Positions 51,999 to 61,367 of a DNA stretch of 63,199 nt are shown piece by piece. Positions within the stretch are counted from its first letter, which is position 1. Every line of letters begins with the position of its first letter. The DNA is taken from NCBI GenBank assembly GCA_019634045.1, contig JAHQWA010000453.1, positions 1 to 63,199 on the forward strand. Direction: 5' to 3'. The stretch is from Saprospiraceae bacterium. Its GTDB lineage: Bacteria > Bacteroidota > Bacteroidia > Chitinophagales > Saprospiraceae. The notes beneath the pieces were generated by a model. It had not been told where the DNA came from, did not search any database, and saw only the letters and a list, made by a program, of their open reading frames with translations. Made by a program: the position numbers and the translations under genes.

Positions 51999-52634
51999 TT
52001 AGGGAATACGATAGGTGATTCCAGCTTCTAATAGAAAGTACTGTGTGCTACCATCTAGGTGGGGCATTTGCCACATCAAGTTGGTCTGCAAATACCATTC
52101 AATAGGCACATCTCTACGGAGACTAAGATCTCCACCAAATCGTAGGTGAGGTTGGACCACAAAATGCTGGGTCCCGCGGAAGTGGGTTTGTGCTACTTGA
52201 TTTTCTATCACTTCGAAGGTAGAAGGAATGATGGTTCTTAAATAGCCGGCGGATACGCCAAAGCCCCATTGTCCTCCTTTGGCCCCGGTTCGGAGCCATT
52301 CAATTTGTGGAAGAGCTAGTAAGCCCGTATGCATTCTTCGATGATGATAGAAGCCCAATTGAGCACCGTATCGCCATTCGCGACTGATGATTTTTCCGGA
52401 ATCTTTTTGTTTTTCTCCGTAGTGAAAGGCCTTGTTCCAACCAACTACCAGGCCGGGATGACCGATTTGCCCACCTTCGTAAGCAATTTTCAAATAGGAT
52501 GCTCCCGCTTGGCCAAAGCCAATAGATGGTAGCGCTAGTAGGATGCCAAGGGTTAAAATTGAGATTGTTTTCATGATATAATTGGTGATGTAAAAAAATC
52601 GATTGAGTAAACGAAAGCCTATCCATCTCTTCAT
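51999..52634 (-). CDS. Hypothetical secreted/outer-membrane protein
   Basis: Signal-like MKTISILTLGILLALPSIGFGQA; likely start at that Met. Confidence 0.7.
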   Translation of the reverse strand: MKRWIGFRLLNRFFYITNYIMKTISILTLGILLALPSIGFGQAGASYLKIAYEGGQIGHPGLVVGWNKAFHYGEKQKDSGKIISREWRYGAQLGFYHHRRMHTGLLALPQIEWLRTGAKGGQWGFGVSAGYLRTIIPSTFEVIENQVAQTHFRGTQHFVVQPHLRFGGDLSLRRDVPIEWYLQTNLMWQMPHLDGSTQYFLLEAGITYRIP

Positions 52635-52744
52635 GAATTTAAGTGCTCCGAAGGGCTGTGTCAGCTCTAGCCATAGTAAGCCCAGGAGAAAGGGACCGCC
52701 TTTCCCGGCTTTGTATTATTCACCAGTTATGTATTTTGAAAAAA

Positions 52745-52779
52745 GGACTACTTCCCAAGTTCGGGAGTTACCATAGTCC
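52745..52779 (-). terminator. Intrinsic terminator after fecR
   Basis: Minus strand GGACTA...CTCCC-gaact-TGGGA...TAGTCC followed by TTTTTT. Confidence 0.6.
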
Positions 52780-52795
52780 GGGTAGATTATTTTAC

Positions 52796-53779
52796 TTAAT
52801 CAGGGCAATTGATGCACTTCCAAGTGTACACGTTTCCTTCCGCTGTAATTTCGATATCGAATAAGAAGCGTATAATATCCATGAACTCCGAAATTGTGGT
52901 AGATTTTGGAAATTCACCGTCCATTTTATACTTCTCAAAACTTGAGGGTTCGATCTTTATTTTCACTTTGTATTCCTTCTCCAAGAGATCGGCAACTTCT
53001 TTTACAGAAGCCTCCCTGATTACATAGACACTATCTCTAGCATTGATGTAGGACACCCAAATGGAATCCATTTGAGAAAAACTTTGTTTACGGCTGTCAA
53101 ATATTGCAGATTGCCCAGCACTAAGTTCTACGCTCAAATCGGTTTCCTGATTGGAACTAAATCGCACCTTCCCTTCGTGCAGCTGAACCCAAGCCCGTTG
53201 ACTATCTGGATGAGCCATTAGATCAAAAGTAGTACCAAGCACTTGCACGGTATTATTAGAAGTCTTTACCGTAAAAGGCTTCTCGGCATTCTGCTCTACG
53301 AAAAACCTGCCTTGCCCACTTAATTCTACCTCCCGGGTATCAGTGTCAAATTCTGCTGGGTAACGGATATAAGAATCCGGTGCTAATTCTATCATCGTTC
53401 CGTCCTTCAGTTCATGCACCAGCGCATTTTCAACTTGGGTATTCCTCACCTCTATCCAGTCTGAAGACTTTTCCTTAACCAGACTCCAAACTCCAATCGT
53501 TAAAAGGGCCATAGCTGCGGTAGCCGTCAGGCGCCAAAGCCAGGATGTCGGTGTTTTACCCCCCTTAGTACTACCTACATCCATTCGTCTTTTTAGCTTA
53601 CTCCAAACTTCCTCGGTATCCGAATCAGGTACTTGCATTAGCTTAGCTTCCCAAACTCGTTTCACCTGTTGAAACTCCCGTTCATTCACAGAATTAGCGG
53701 ATCGCCAGCTTTCTATCCCGGCTTTCTCCGTTGTACTGACATCTCCATTTAGATAAGCTATGATCTCTGCGTAATCCAT
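52796..53779 (-). CDS. FecR family anti-sigma factor
   Basis: FDTDTREVELSGQGRFFVEQNAEKPFTVKTSNNTVQVLGTTFDL; C-terminal DUF4974-like. Confidence 0.95.
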   Translation of the reverse strand: MDYAEIIAYLNGDVSTTEKAGIESWRSANSVNEREFQQVKRVWEAKLMQVPDSDTEEVWSKLKRRMDVGSTKGGKTPTSWLWRLTATAAMALLTIGVWSLVKEKSSDWIEVRNTQVENALVHELKDGTMIELAPDSYIRYPAEFDTDTREVELSGQGRFFVEQNAEKPFTVKTSNNTVQVLGTTFDLMAHPDSQRAWVQLHEGKVRFSSNQETDLSVELSAGQSAIFDSRKQSFSQMDSIWVSYINARDSVYVIREASVKEVADLLEKEYKVKIKIEPSSFEKYKMDGEFPKSTTISEFMDIIRFLFDIEITAEGNVYTWKCINCPD

Positions 53780-53934
53780 ATTTGAGTTAATTGGCTTGAT
53801 ACTGCTTATATCTAGTCAAAATTAGTTTTGAAATGGGAGTTTCTGCCACTAAGCAACTTGCTTTCATTATCTAAGACGAGCGAGAAAAGCGAGAGGGGGA
53901 AAAAGTGCAAACTTTTTGTAAAATAAATTAAAAG

Positions 53935-54513
53935 TTATGTTGATCCTAGTATCCCTAACCAACAGATGGCCTCCCAATGCTTGCCCAAAAAAGCACGCAG
54001 CTTTTGTAAAGCAATCTTAATCTGAGATTTTACCGTCTCCTTGCTCACACCGAGCTCCCGTGCAATTTCATCATAGGTAAGACCGCTTTGGCGGCTTAAT
54101 TGAAAAATCAGTCTACATTGCTTAGGAAGTTGTTCAATCCCTCTTTGTACGAGTTGCATTAGGATTTCTGTATCTGGCTTATCTTCGGATGCGGCTACAG
54201 AAGTGGGAGCAGGCACTTCATCAGGAGGGACCATGGCTACTTGCAAATGATAGTAGCTCCGTAAATGGCTTAGAGCCTTATTTTTGACGGCAGTCTTGAG
54301 GTAGGCTTGGATAGATGACCGGATTTCCAGTTGAGCTCGATTTTCCCAAATGTGTAGAAAGACGTCCTGAATTAAGTCTTCTACTTGTGATCGATCTTGC
54401 ACAAACCGATAGCCAAAAGCATAAAGATCCGGATAGTGAGCTTTGAAGAGACGCTCGAAGGCTTCGATCTCTCCATTACGGATAGCATTTATCGTATCGT
54501 CCAAGTCGGCCAT
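53935..54513 (-). CDS. ECF sigma-70 factor
   Basis: FERLFKAHYPDLYAFGYRFVQDRSQVEDLIQDVFLHIWENR; SGLTYDEIARELGVSKETVKSQIKIALQKLR. Confidence 0.95.
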   Translation of the reverse strand: MADLDDTINAIRNGEIEAFERLFKAHYPDLYAFGYRFVQDRSQVEDLIQDVFLHIWENRAQLEIRSSIQAYLKTAVKNKALSHLRSYYHLQVAMVPPDEVPAPTSVAASEDKPDTEILMQLVQRGIEQLPKQCRLIFQLSRQSGLTYDEIARELGVSKETVKSQIKIALQKLRAFLGKHWEAICWLGILGST

Positions 54514-54634
54514 GGGTAGGGTGGTCTATTTTGTATCGGTAATTTAGCGTTTTTCTTGCTATAATACTACAAGCTTTTACCTTTGTAATGCTGTAAAAAC
54601 GTTCATCCCGGCACTGCCAAAGCACATAAAAACA

Positions 54635-55315
54635 TTGCAAATGAGGTATTTGATTTTCTTAGCCTTAAGCATAGGGTTACTAGGAAGCTGCAGATCTGGA
54701 AAAGAACCCACCAGTGGAGAAACGCCAGCCGTGATCAGCCTGTTGATTGGGCCGGAAAAGGTTGATTGTGTTGGAGAAGGTCCGCAATTATGCTATCTGG
54801 TAAAAGAGGAGGAAGAAGCAGAATGGACCAACTTCTATGGGGAGATTGCGGATTTTGAATATCAAGCCGGCTACAATTATGAAATTCTAGTGGAAAAGAT
54901 CAAAATCCCTAATCCGATGGCTGATGGTCCTGCCTTTAGGTATCGGTTGATGAAAATATTGCAAAAGCAAAAAACGACAGGCTCTATTCTACACGATATT
55001 TGGATCGTTCAGGCCTTAGAGGGGGAGCCATTGAAAAGAGCGGGCAGCTTGCCACGTCTGGAATTGATGCCTACCGATGGAAGAATGATAGGATACAGCG
55101 GCTGCAATGATCTAAGTGCTCGACTAAAAGTGGCAGCTCTTCGGATTGCTTTTACTGATATTGCTTTTACAGAGAAGTACTGCGAAGGCTTAATGGAGAC
55201 CGAGCAGACCTTCATTAGGGCTTTAGAAAGGGTGGATCGGTATGAGGTGCGAAACTTAGAATTGATCTTGTTTGCGGGAGAGGTGGAGATGGTGAAGTTG
55301 AGGAAGGTGGATTGA
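54635..55315 (+). CDS. Lipoprotein with DUF4377 and META-like domains
   Basis: Lipobox ALSIGLLGSC; GPQLCYLVKEEEEAEWTNFYGEIADFEYQAGYNYEILVEK; GRMIGYSGCNDLSARL. Confidence 0.8.
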   Translation: MQMRYLIFLALSIGLLGSCRSGKEPTSGETPAVISLLIGPEKVDCVGEGPQLCYLVKEEEEAEWTNFYGEIADFEYQAGYNYEILVEKIKIPNPMADGPAFRYRLMKILQKQKTTGSILHDIWIVQALEGEPLKRAGSLPRLELMPTDGRMIGYSGCNDLSARLKVAALRIAFTDIAFTEKYCEGLMETEQTFIRALERVDRYEVRNLELILFAGEVEMVKLRKVD

Positions 55316-55414
55316 TGGGAGGAGTGTCTACTGTAGAATGAATAGGGTTTGATGGATAGTGTGGAATATTGTTAATTGGGAGAAAAAGGAGAATAGTTCG
55401 TAAAAAATTAAGCT

Positions 55415-56371
55415 ATGGCAGATTCGGATTTACTGAAGATCGGGTTGGGGCAAATGACGCCTGTTTGGTTGAATAGAGCTAAGACTTTGGCGAAGATGGA
55501 GGAGTGGGCGAAAGATGCAGGGAAGCAAGGCTGTCAACTTTTGGTCTTTCCGGAAGCCTTTGTTCCGGGGTATCCGTTTTGGTTAGAGCTAACGGACGGT
55601 GCTCGCTTTAACAATAAGCGACAAAAGGAACTCCATGCCCATTATTTGGATCAAGCTATCCAGATTGAGCAAGGACATCTCGACGGACTTTGCCAAGTGG
55701 CTAAGGAGTTTCAGATGATGGTCGTGCTGGGTAGCATAGAACGCCCTAGCGATAGGGGAGGACACAGTGTCTATTGCTCAATGGTAACGATTAGCACTGA
55801 CGGTCAAGTGGTGAATGTACACCGGAAGCTCATGCCAACTTACGAAGAACGGCTATGTTGGTCACCGGGAGATGGTCACGGCTTGCGCACCTTTCCTTTG
55901 GGGCCCTTCACGGTCGGTGGATTGAATTGCTGGGAAAATTGGATGCCATTGCCGCGTGCAGCTTTATACGGAATGGGAGAAGATTTGCATTTGGCGATTT
56001 GGCCCGGGCAGCTCAGAAATACGGAGGATATCACACCTTTCCTGGCTAAGGAAGGTAGGTCTTTTTCGGTCTCGGTCTGTAGCTTCATGCGTAGGGAAGA
56101 TATTCCAGCCGATATTCCGTATGCGGATGTAATTAAGGAAAGCAGCCCTGAAATTTTGGCCAATGGAGGGAGTTGTGTGGCGGCACCAAATGGCGAATGG
56201 ATAGTAGAACCTGTAGTAAAAGAAGAAAAACTGATCGTTGCAACCTTAGATCACGCCCGTGTCCGGGAAGAACGCCAGAATTTTGACCCAGTAGGCCATT
56301 ATTCACGCCCAGACGTAACCCAGCTTGTACTAGATAGAACTCGCCAAAGTACCTTGAAGATTAAAGAATAG
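55415..56371 (+). CDS. Nitrilase / carbon-nitrogen hydrolase
   Basis: LVFPEAFVPGYP (Glu), NVHRKLMPT (Lys), GGLNCWEN (Cys) catalytic triad. Confidence 0.95.
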   Translation: MADSDLLKIGLGQMTPVWLNRAKTLAKMEEWAKDAGKQGCQLLVFPEAFVPGYPFWLELTDGARFNNKRQKELHAHYLDQAIQIEQGHLDGLCQVAKEFQMMVVLGSIERPSDRGGHSVYCSMVTISTDGQVVNVHRKLMPTYEERLCWSPGDGHGLRTFPLGPFTVGGLNCWENWMPLPRAALYGMGEDLHLAIWPGQLRNTEDITPFLAKEGRSFSVSVCSFMRREDIPADIPYADVIKESSPEILANGGSCVAAPNGEWIVEPVVKEEKLIVATLDHARVREERQNFDPVGHYSRPDVTQLVLDRTRQSTLKIKE

Positions 56372-56373
56372 AC

Positions 56374-57330
56374 TTATTCAAATTCCTGCCAAGCTAGAGC
56401 TGCCGCTCCAAGAATGGCGTCGTGCTCGCCACCAATCTCTGAGATCATGAGCTTCACCTTGCCTCTATACATATGGAAGAGTCTTTCTTCCATGGCTGCT
56501 CGAGTAGGGTCTAGTAGCAAATCGCCTGCCTTCGTCAGACCCCCAGTTAAGATGATAGCTTGTGGGCTTAAATAGGCCACCGTATCGGCGAGTTTGGTGC
56601 CGAGTATTTCACCTGTATACGTAAAAGCCTCCTGGGCGATGGGGTCACCAGCTAAGGCGGCTTCGGTGATCATGAGCCCCGTGAGTTGTTCGTAAGAATA
56701 GGAGCGCATACTGCTGGGCATTGGTAAGTCAGCCAATAGTTTAAAGACAGTCCGTTTTATTCCAGTCACGGAAACGTAGGTTTCTAAGCAACCGCTTAAA
56801 CCACAATTACACATGCGACCATCAGGACGGACATTGATATGCCCCATTTCTCCTGCTATTCCATCCTGTCCGAGTAAGAGTTTATCATTGACAACAATTC
56901 CGCTTCCTAGGCCGGTTCCCAGGGTGAGTACCACAAAATCCCTGAGTTCTTTACCCAGACCGTATAGATTTTCGCTTAGGGCCGCAGCATTGGCGTCATT
57001 GGTGATGACCACTGGAAGAGATAGTTTTTCTCCGATGTCCTTGGCTAAAGGGACCCGTTTGCCCCAACTGAAGTTGGGTGGGTTCATCATTTGCCCCGTG
57101 AAGTAATTCGCGTTCGGAGAACCAATGCCTACTCCCTTTACCTCAATGTCATCTTGTCCAGATATAATCTCCTCATATACTGTTCCCAATCGATCCACAA
57201 AGGAGTCGAAAGGTCCTCTACCTTGAGTGTCAAAGCGTTGTATAGCTACTACTTCCCCCGTCTGAGAAACAAGGCCTACTTTAGTGGAGGTTCCTCCTAG
57301 GTCGATACCGACTACCACCTCTTTTTTCAT
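56374..57330 (-). CDS. ROK family protein, glucokinase-like
   Basis: VGIDLGGTSTKVGLV, LGTGLGSGIVVN, GEMGHINVRPDGRMCNCGLSGCLETYVS. Confidence 0.95.
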   Translation of the reverse strand: MKKEVVVGIDLGGTSTKVGLVSQTGEVVAIQRFDTQGRGPFDSFVDRLGTVYEEIISGQDDIEVKGVGIGSPNANYFTGQMMNPPNFSWGKRVPLAKDIGEKLSLPVVITNDANAAALSENLYGLGKELRDFVVLTLGTGLGSGIVVNDKLLLGQDGIAGEMGHINVRPDGRMCNCGLSGCLETYVSVTGIKRTVFKLLADLPMPSSMRSYSYEQLTGLMITEAALAGDPIAQEAFTYTGEILGTKLADTVAYLSPQAIILTGGLTKAGDLLLDPTRAAMEERLFHMYRGKVKLMISEIGGEHDAILGAAALAWQEFE

Positions 57331-57622
57331 CGGATATTGCTATTTTTTCGAGTGGACTTTAGATCAACAGAGTAGTGTCTCTGAGTATCCAAGTTTCGCT
57401 AAGGTTTCATCATTACCAGAACTTCAGCGGAAGTCCTTTTTTTGAAAGAAGGCTAAAGATAGGAGATTATGAGAAAAACTAGGCTCTTTTGCCGGAAAGT
57501 CTGGAAACACTTAAAGAAGGTGGCATTTAATTATCAAATTCGTAAATCAGCTGAATAAAGGGAGGGAGAAGAAATACGACAGCCTAGTATTAGGAAGGAC
57601 GGGAAAAGTATAATTCGAGTAC

Positions 57623-57639
57623 TAGACGACTGGTCAATT
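57623..57639 (+). promoter_or_regulatory. TetR operator-like site 1
   Basis: TAGACGACTGGTCAATT, upstream of tetR. Confidence 0.75.
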
Positions 57640-57673
57640 TTAACAAAATCTTAACAAATAGCCCTTGATTTAC

Positions 57674-57688
57674 TAGACGGGTGGTCAT
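57674..57688 (+). promoter_or_regulatory. TetR operator-like site 2 overlapping tetR promoter
   Basis: TAGACGGGTGGTCAT; adjoins TATTTTTG (-7, 57688-57695) and follows TTG (57665-57667). Confidence 0.75.
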
Positions 57689-57714
57689 ATTTTTGTGTTG
57701 CAGAAGGATAGACA

Positions 57715-58329
57715 ATGAAAATTACAGAAAAATACACGGCAAAGAAGGAAGCCATTCTTGAAAAGGGAATGGAAGTGATGTGGTTCAATGGTTATAATGG
57801 AACCAGTGTGAAGGATATTGTCAGTGCCGCAGGAATTCCAAAAGGGTCATTTTACTTTTACTTTGACTCAAAAGAGGAGTTTGCGATTGAAGCTTTGAAA
57901 TACTACCTGGAATTTACCGAAAAACTATCCGAGCCGATTATGGAAGACCCGACCTTAGGTCCGATGGAAAAACTGCGGAAGCTGTTTAAAGTAAGAGTCG
58001 ACGCAGCTTTTAACATGTTCGAGTGTAATTGTGATGAATACCAAGGAGGCTGCTTCATGTCCAATTTGGGACAGGAGATGTCTGATACCAATGAAAGGAT
58101 TCGCGAGGCAGTGAATTACGCAATTGAAGAATTCAAAGGGCCCATCGTGAAGTTATTGATGGAAGCCCAAATGGCAGGGGAGGCTAAGCAAGATTTGGAT
58201 CCTCAGAAGTTCATGAATTTCCTGGAAAGCACTATGCAAGGCGCTATGATGACGGTTAAAGCAAGCCGTGATCCTCAGCCCCTTCATGATGCAGAACATT
58301 TCCTCTTTGATGTTATTTTAAAACCTTAG
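57715..58329 (+). CDS. TetR/AcrR family regulator
   Basis: HTH GYNGTSVKDIVSAAGIPKGSFYFYFDSKEEFAIEAL; GGCFMSNLGQEMSD. Confidence 0.95.
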   Translation: MKITEKYTAKKEAILEKGMEVMWFNGYNGTSVKDIVSAAGIPKGSFYFYFDSKEEFAIEALKYYLEFTEKLSEPIMEDPTLGPMEKLRKLFKVRVDAAFNMFECNCDEYQGGCFMSNLGQEMSDTNERIREAVNYAIEEFKGPIVKLLMEAQMAGEAKQDLDPQKFMNFLESTMQGAMMTVKASRDPQPLHDAEHFLFDVILKP

Positions 58330-58335
58330 TTCAGG

Positions 58336-58479
58336 TTTGGCGATCGCCCTTTACGTGGGAAACGCTTTTTTTGCGATACTACCTTGCTTTCCTTGACCGT
58401 ATCTTCCAGGTATGGCTTACGAAAAGCGCCTTGTTGCTGCAAAAAAAATGACCCTTTTCAAAAGCAATCACCAAATATG
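58336..58479 (+). repeat. R3-like repeat, copy 3 (about 144 bp)
   Basis: TTTGGCGATCGCCCTTTACGTGGGAAA ... AAAATGACCCTTTTCAAAAGCAATCACCAAATATG. Confidence 0.5.
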
Positions 58480-58645
58480 TCCTAGGCTAATCAACGATCC
58501 CATGTGGGATCCAGTACACGATACTATTCCAGCTAAACAGTAAAGCAAAACTAACAGCTACTTCCGTAAGGGAGAGTAGGCAACCCTTGGCTGCTTGGTG
58601 CATACATCAAGCCTAGCAGTCTATTTGATCATATTGTATTAATAA

Positions 58646-58662
58646 TAGACGACTGGTCAATT
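58646..58662 (+). promoter_or_regulatory. TetR operator-like site 3
   Basis: TAGACGACTGGTCAATT, identical to site 1. Confidence 0.8.
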
Positions 58663-58706
58663 ATTTCGTGATGAACATGGAATAACAACTATTTCTATGG
58701 TGTTAA

Positions 58707-58723
58707 TAGACGACTGGTCAATT
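58707..58723 (+). promoter_or_regulatory. TetR operator-like site 4
   Basis: TAGACGACTGGTCAATT, identical; 16 bp before MMPL start codon. Confidence 0.8.
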
Positions 58724-58738
58724 ACTTAAACTGCATTC

Positions 58739-61120
58739 ATGAAAACAGAAAATTCAAACGATCCAAAAGGATCACCAACCTTCGCAGAGCGATTTGGTCA
58801 TGGGGTGATCCGCTGGCGATGGCTCGTGCTCTTGGGCTCCTTGCTCGTGGTTATGGGACTTGGTTATGGAGGGCAATTCCTGGCATTTAACGGAGACTAT
58901 CACATCTTTTTCAGCAAAGACAACCCGCAACTTAATGCGTTTGATGCCTTACAAGAAAAGTACTCCAAGGATGACAATGTCCTCATTGCCATTGAACCCA
59001 AGGATGGGAATGTATTTACCGCTGAAACCCTAGCCGCGCTGGAAGACTTGACCGAACAGGCTTGGCAAACGCCTTATTCCAGTCGAGTGGATGGGATTAC
59101 AAATTTCCAGTACACTCGAGCTGTAGCCGATGATCTCTATGTCGATGACTTAGTGGAAAATGCCGAGGAAAAGACTCCTCAACAATTGGCTGAGATCAAA
59201 GAAATTGCCACCACCGAACCCAATCTAGTTCACCGGCTAGTCGACAAGGACGGAACCATTGCAGCGGTTAATATTACCGTGAAATTACCCGGAGAAAGCC
59301 AGACGGAAGAGGATGAAATCACCGCCTATGTAAGAAACATGCTGACTGAATTTGAAAGTCAGCACCCGGATCTAAAGACCTATGCCTCTGGTATCGTGAT
59401 GATGACGGCTGCTTTTAAGGAAGCCGCTTCGGGTGATATGTCGACGCTTATCCCCGCCATGTTTCTGATCATCATCGTAACGATCTTCTTAGCGACCAGA
59501 AGTTTTACGGCTACCATTTCAACATTGGTGATTGTCATGTTTTCCATCATGGCGGCCATGGGCTTCGGTGGCTGGATGGGCATGGATCTTACGCCACCTA
59601 CAGCTTCTGTACCCACGATTGTGTTGACCTTGGCCATCGCGGATAGTATACATATTCTGATTTCTTTAATACAGAACTTACGGGCCGGCCTCGATAAGAA
59701 CTCGGCCATAGTACAAAGTTTGAAGGTGAACTTCATGCCGGTATTCATTACCAGTTTAACCACCGTAATCGGCTTTTTGACGATGAACTTCAGCGATGCG
59801 CCTCCCTTCCGTGAGTTGGGTAATATGACGGCCGTAGGAATGATTGGCGCCTTTGCTTTTTCTGTTACCACTTTGCCTGCTTTGATGTCCTTGCTACCGG
59901 TCAAGCCCTTGTCCTTTGGTAGACGCCAGCGGGTAGAAACGACTTGGATGGACCGATTCGCAGATTGGCTCATTGCTCGCCACCGACCAGTCCTGTGGCT
60001 GTCAAGTTTTGCCATACTAGGGATTTCATTGTTTGCTGTACAGAATGAAATGAATGATGAATTCGTTAAATACTTCGGCTCCAACATCACCTTCCGTGCC
60101 GATACGGATCACATTAGCCAGCGCCTAACCGGTATTTATAACACTGAGTTTTCGCTCAAAGCCGGGGAGAGTGGAGGCATTAATAATCCTGCCTACTTAG
60201 CCAAGTTGGAGGAGTTTGAAGGATGGTTAAAAGAGCAGCCAGAAGTGGTGCATGTCAACACTTTTTCAGAGGTAGCGAAGCGCGTGAATAAGTCCATGCA
60301 TGGTGACACCTTGAGTTATTATCAAGTACCAACGAACCGGGATGAAGCAGCTCAATATTTATTGTTGTATGAAATGTCCTTGCCATTTGGGTTGGACCTG
60401 AACAATCAGATCAATGTCGACAAATCTGAATCGCGTTTTACCGTCACCTTAGAAAACATTTCCAGTAATGACATAATTGCCTTCAATGAACGAGCGGAAG
60501 GCTGGCTACAGACCAACGCCCCTGAAAGCATGTTCGATAATGGCACCAGTACCACGACTATGTTTGCCCACCTAGGGAAACGCCAAATGAAAAGCATGAT
60601 CTCGGGTACAGCTCTAGGACTAATCCTGATCACCATCGTGCTCATGTTTGCATTAGGAAGCTTCAAATACGGAATGCTTAGCCTCATCCCCAATATCACT
60701 CCAATTACCGTCGGATTTGGGCTTTGGGCAGTGAGTGTGGGGATGGTCAATACCGGAATTGCCATTGTTTTTGGTATGACCCTAGGAATTATCGTGGATG
60801 ATACGGTTCACTTCATATCCAAATACCTCCGCGCTCGCCGAGAGCAAGGCAAGGATCCGCAAGAAGCAGTGAAATATGCTTTCTCTACCGTGGGGCGGGC
60901 CTTGGTGAGTACCACGATCGTCTTAGTGGCCGGCTTCTTTGTACTGGCTCAGTCACAGTTTGCTATGAATTCAGGCATGGCCAAGGTGACAGCTTTGATT
61001 ATAAGTTTGGCATTGATCATTGACTTCTTACTCTTGCCTGCCTTACTAATTCTACTAGGGAGGGGAGAAAAGAATCCATCACAACAATTGCAAGCGGAAC
61101 CTGCGAGGGTAACCGCCTAA
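58739..61120 (+). CDS. MMPL/RND superfamily exporter
   Basis: Duplicated 6-TM MMPL blocks; ADSIHILISLIQNLR and GIIVDDTVHFISKYLRARRE. Confidence 0.95.
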   Translation: MKTENSNDPKGSPTFAERFGHGVIRWRWLVLLGSLLVVMGLGYGGQFLAFNGDYHIFFSKDNPQLNAFDALQEKYSKDDNVLIAIEPKDGNVFTAETLAALEDLTEQAWQTPYSSRVDGITNFQYTRAVADDLYVDDLVENAEEKTPQQLAEIKEIATTEPNLVHRLVDKDGTIAAVNITVKLPGESQTEEDEITAYVRNMLTEFESQHPDLKTYASGIVMMTAAFKEAASGDMSTLIPAMFLIIIVTIFLATRSFTATISTLVIVMFSIMAAMGFGGWMGMDLTPPTASVPTIVLTLAIADSIHILISLIQNLRAGLDKNSAIVQSLKVNFMPVFITSLTTVIGFLTMNFSDAPPFRELGNMTAVGMIGAFAFSVTTLPALMSLLPVKPLSFGRRQRVETTWMDRFADWLIARHRPVLWLSSFAILGISLFAVQNEMNDEFVKYFGSNITFRADTDHISQRLTGIYNTEFSLKAGESGGINNPAYLAKLEEFEGWLKEQPEVVHVNTFSEVAKRVNKSMHGDTLSYYQVPTNRDEAAQYLLLYEMSLPFGLDLNNQINVDKSESRFTVTLENISSNDIIAFNERAEGWLQTNAPESMFDNGTSTTTMFAHLGKRQMKSMISGTALGLILITIVLMFALGSFKYGMLSLIPNITPITVGFGLWAVSVGMVNTGIAIVFGMTLGIIVDDTVHFISKYLRARREQGKDPQEAVKYAFSTVGRALVSTTIVLVAGFFVLAQSQFAMNSGMAKVTALIISLALIIDFLLLPALLILLGRGEKNPSQQLQAEPARVTA

Positions 61121-61314
61121 AACTAATCGGAGAAGCGCTGACATCCATATCTCCAGTGTGGATGTCAACACTATCATTTTTGAATTTCTCACAACCATCA
61201 TAATATGAAACGAGCAAGATTCTGTTTAAGAATAACCTTCCTCAAGGGATGATTAAAGAAAATCTTGCGAACCTGTCTACCGATCGTAGCCAGGTAGAAG
61301 CGCAGTGGTTGCAT

Positions 61315-61338
61315 TTGTGCAGAATTATTTCTGCACAA
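61315..61338. promoter_or_regulatory. 24-bp perfect inverted repeat TTGTGCAGAA-TTAT-TTCTGCACAA
   Basis: Upstream of LolA-like gene (ATG 61368). Confidence 0.6.
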
Positions 61339-61367
61339 ATCCGAAGCTGCGGAAATAATTTAAACAT

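Noticed and set aside
59380-60090. 236-aa minus-strand ORF opposite the MMPL gene
   Set aside because: Shadow ORF fully inside a well-supported CDS; no recognisable domain.
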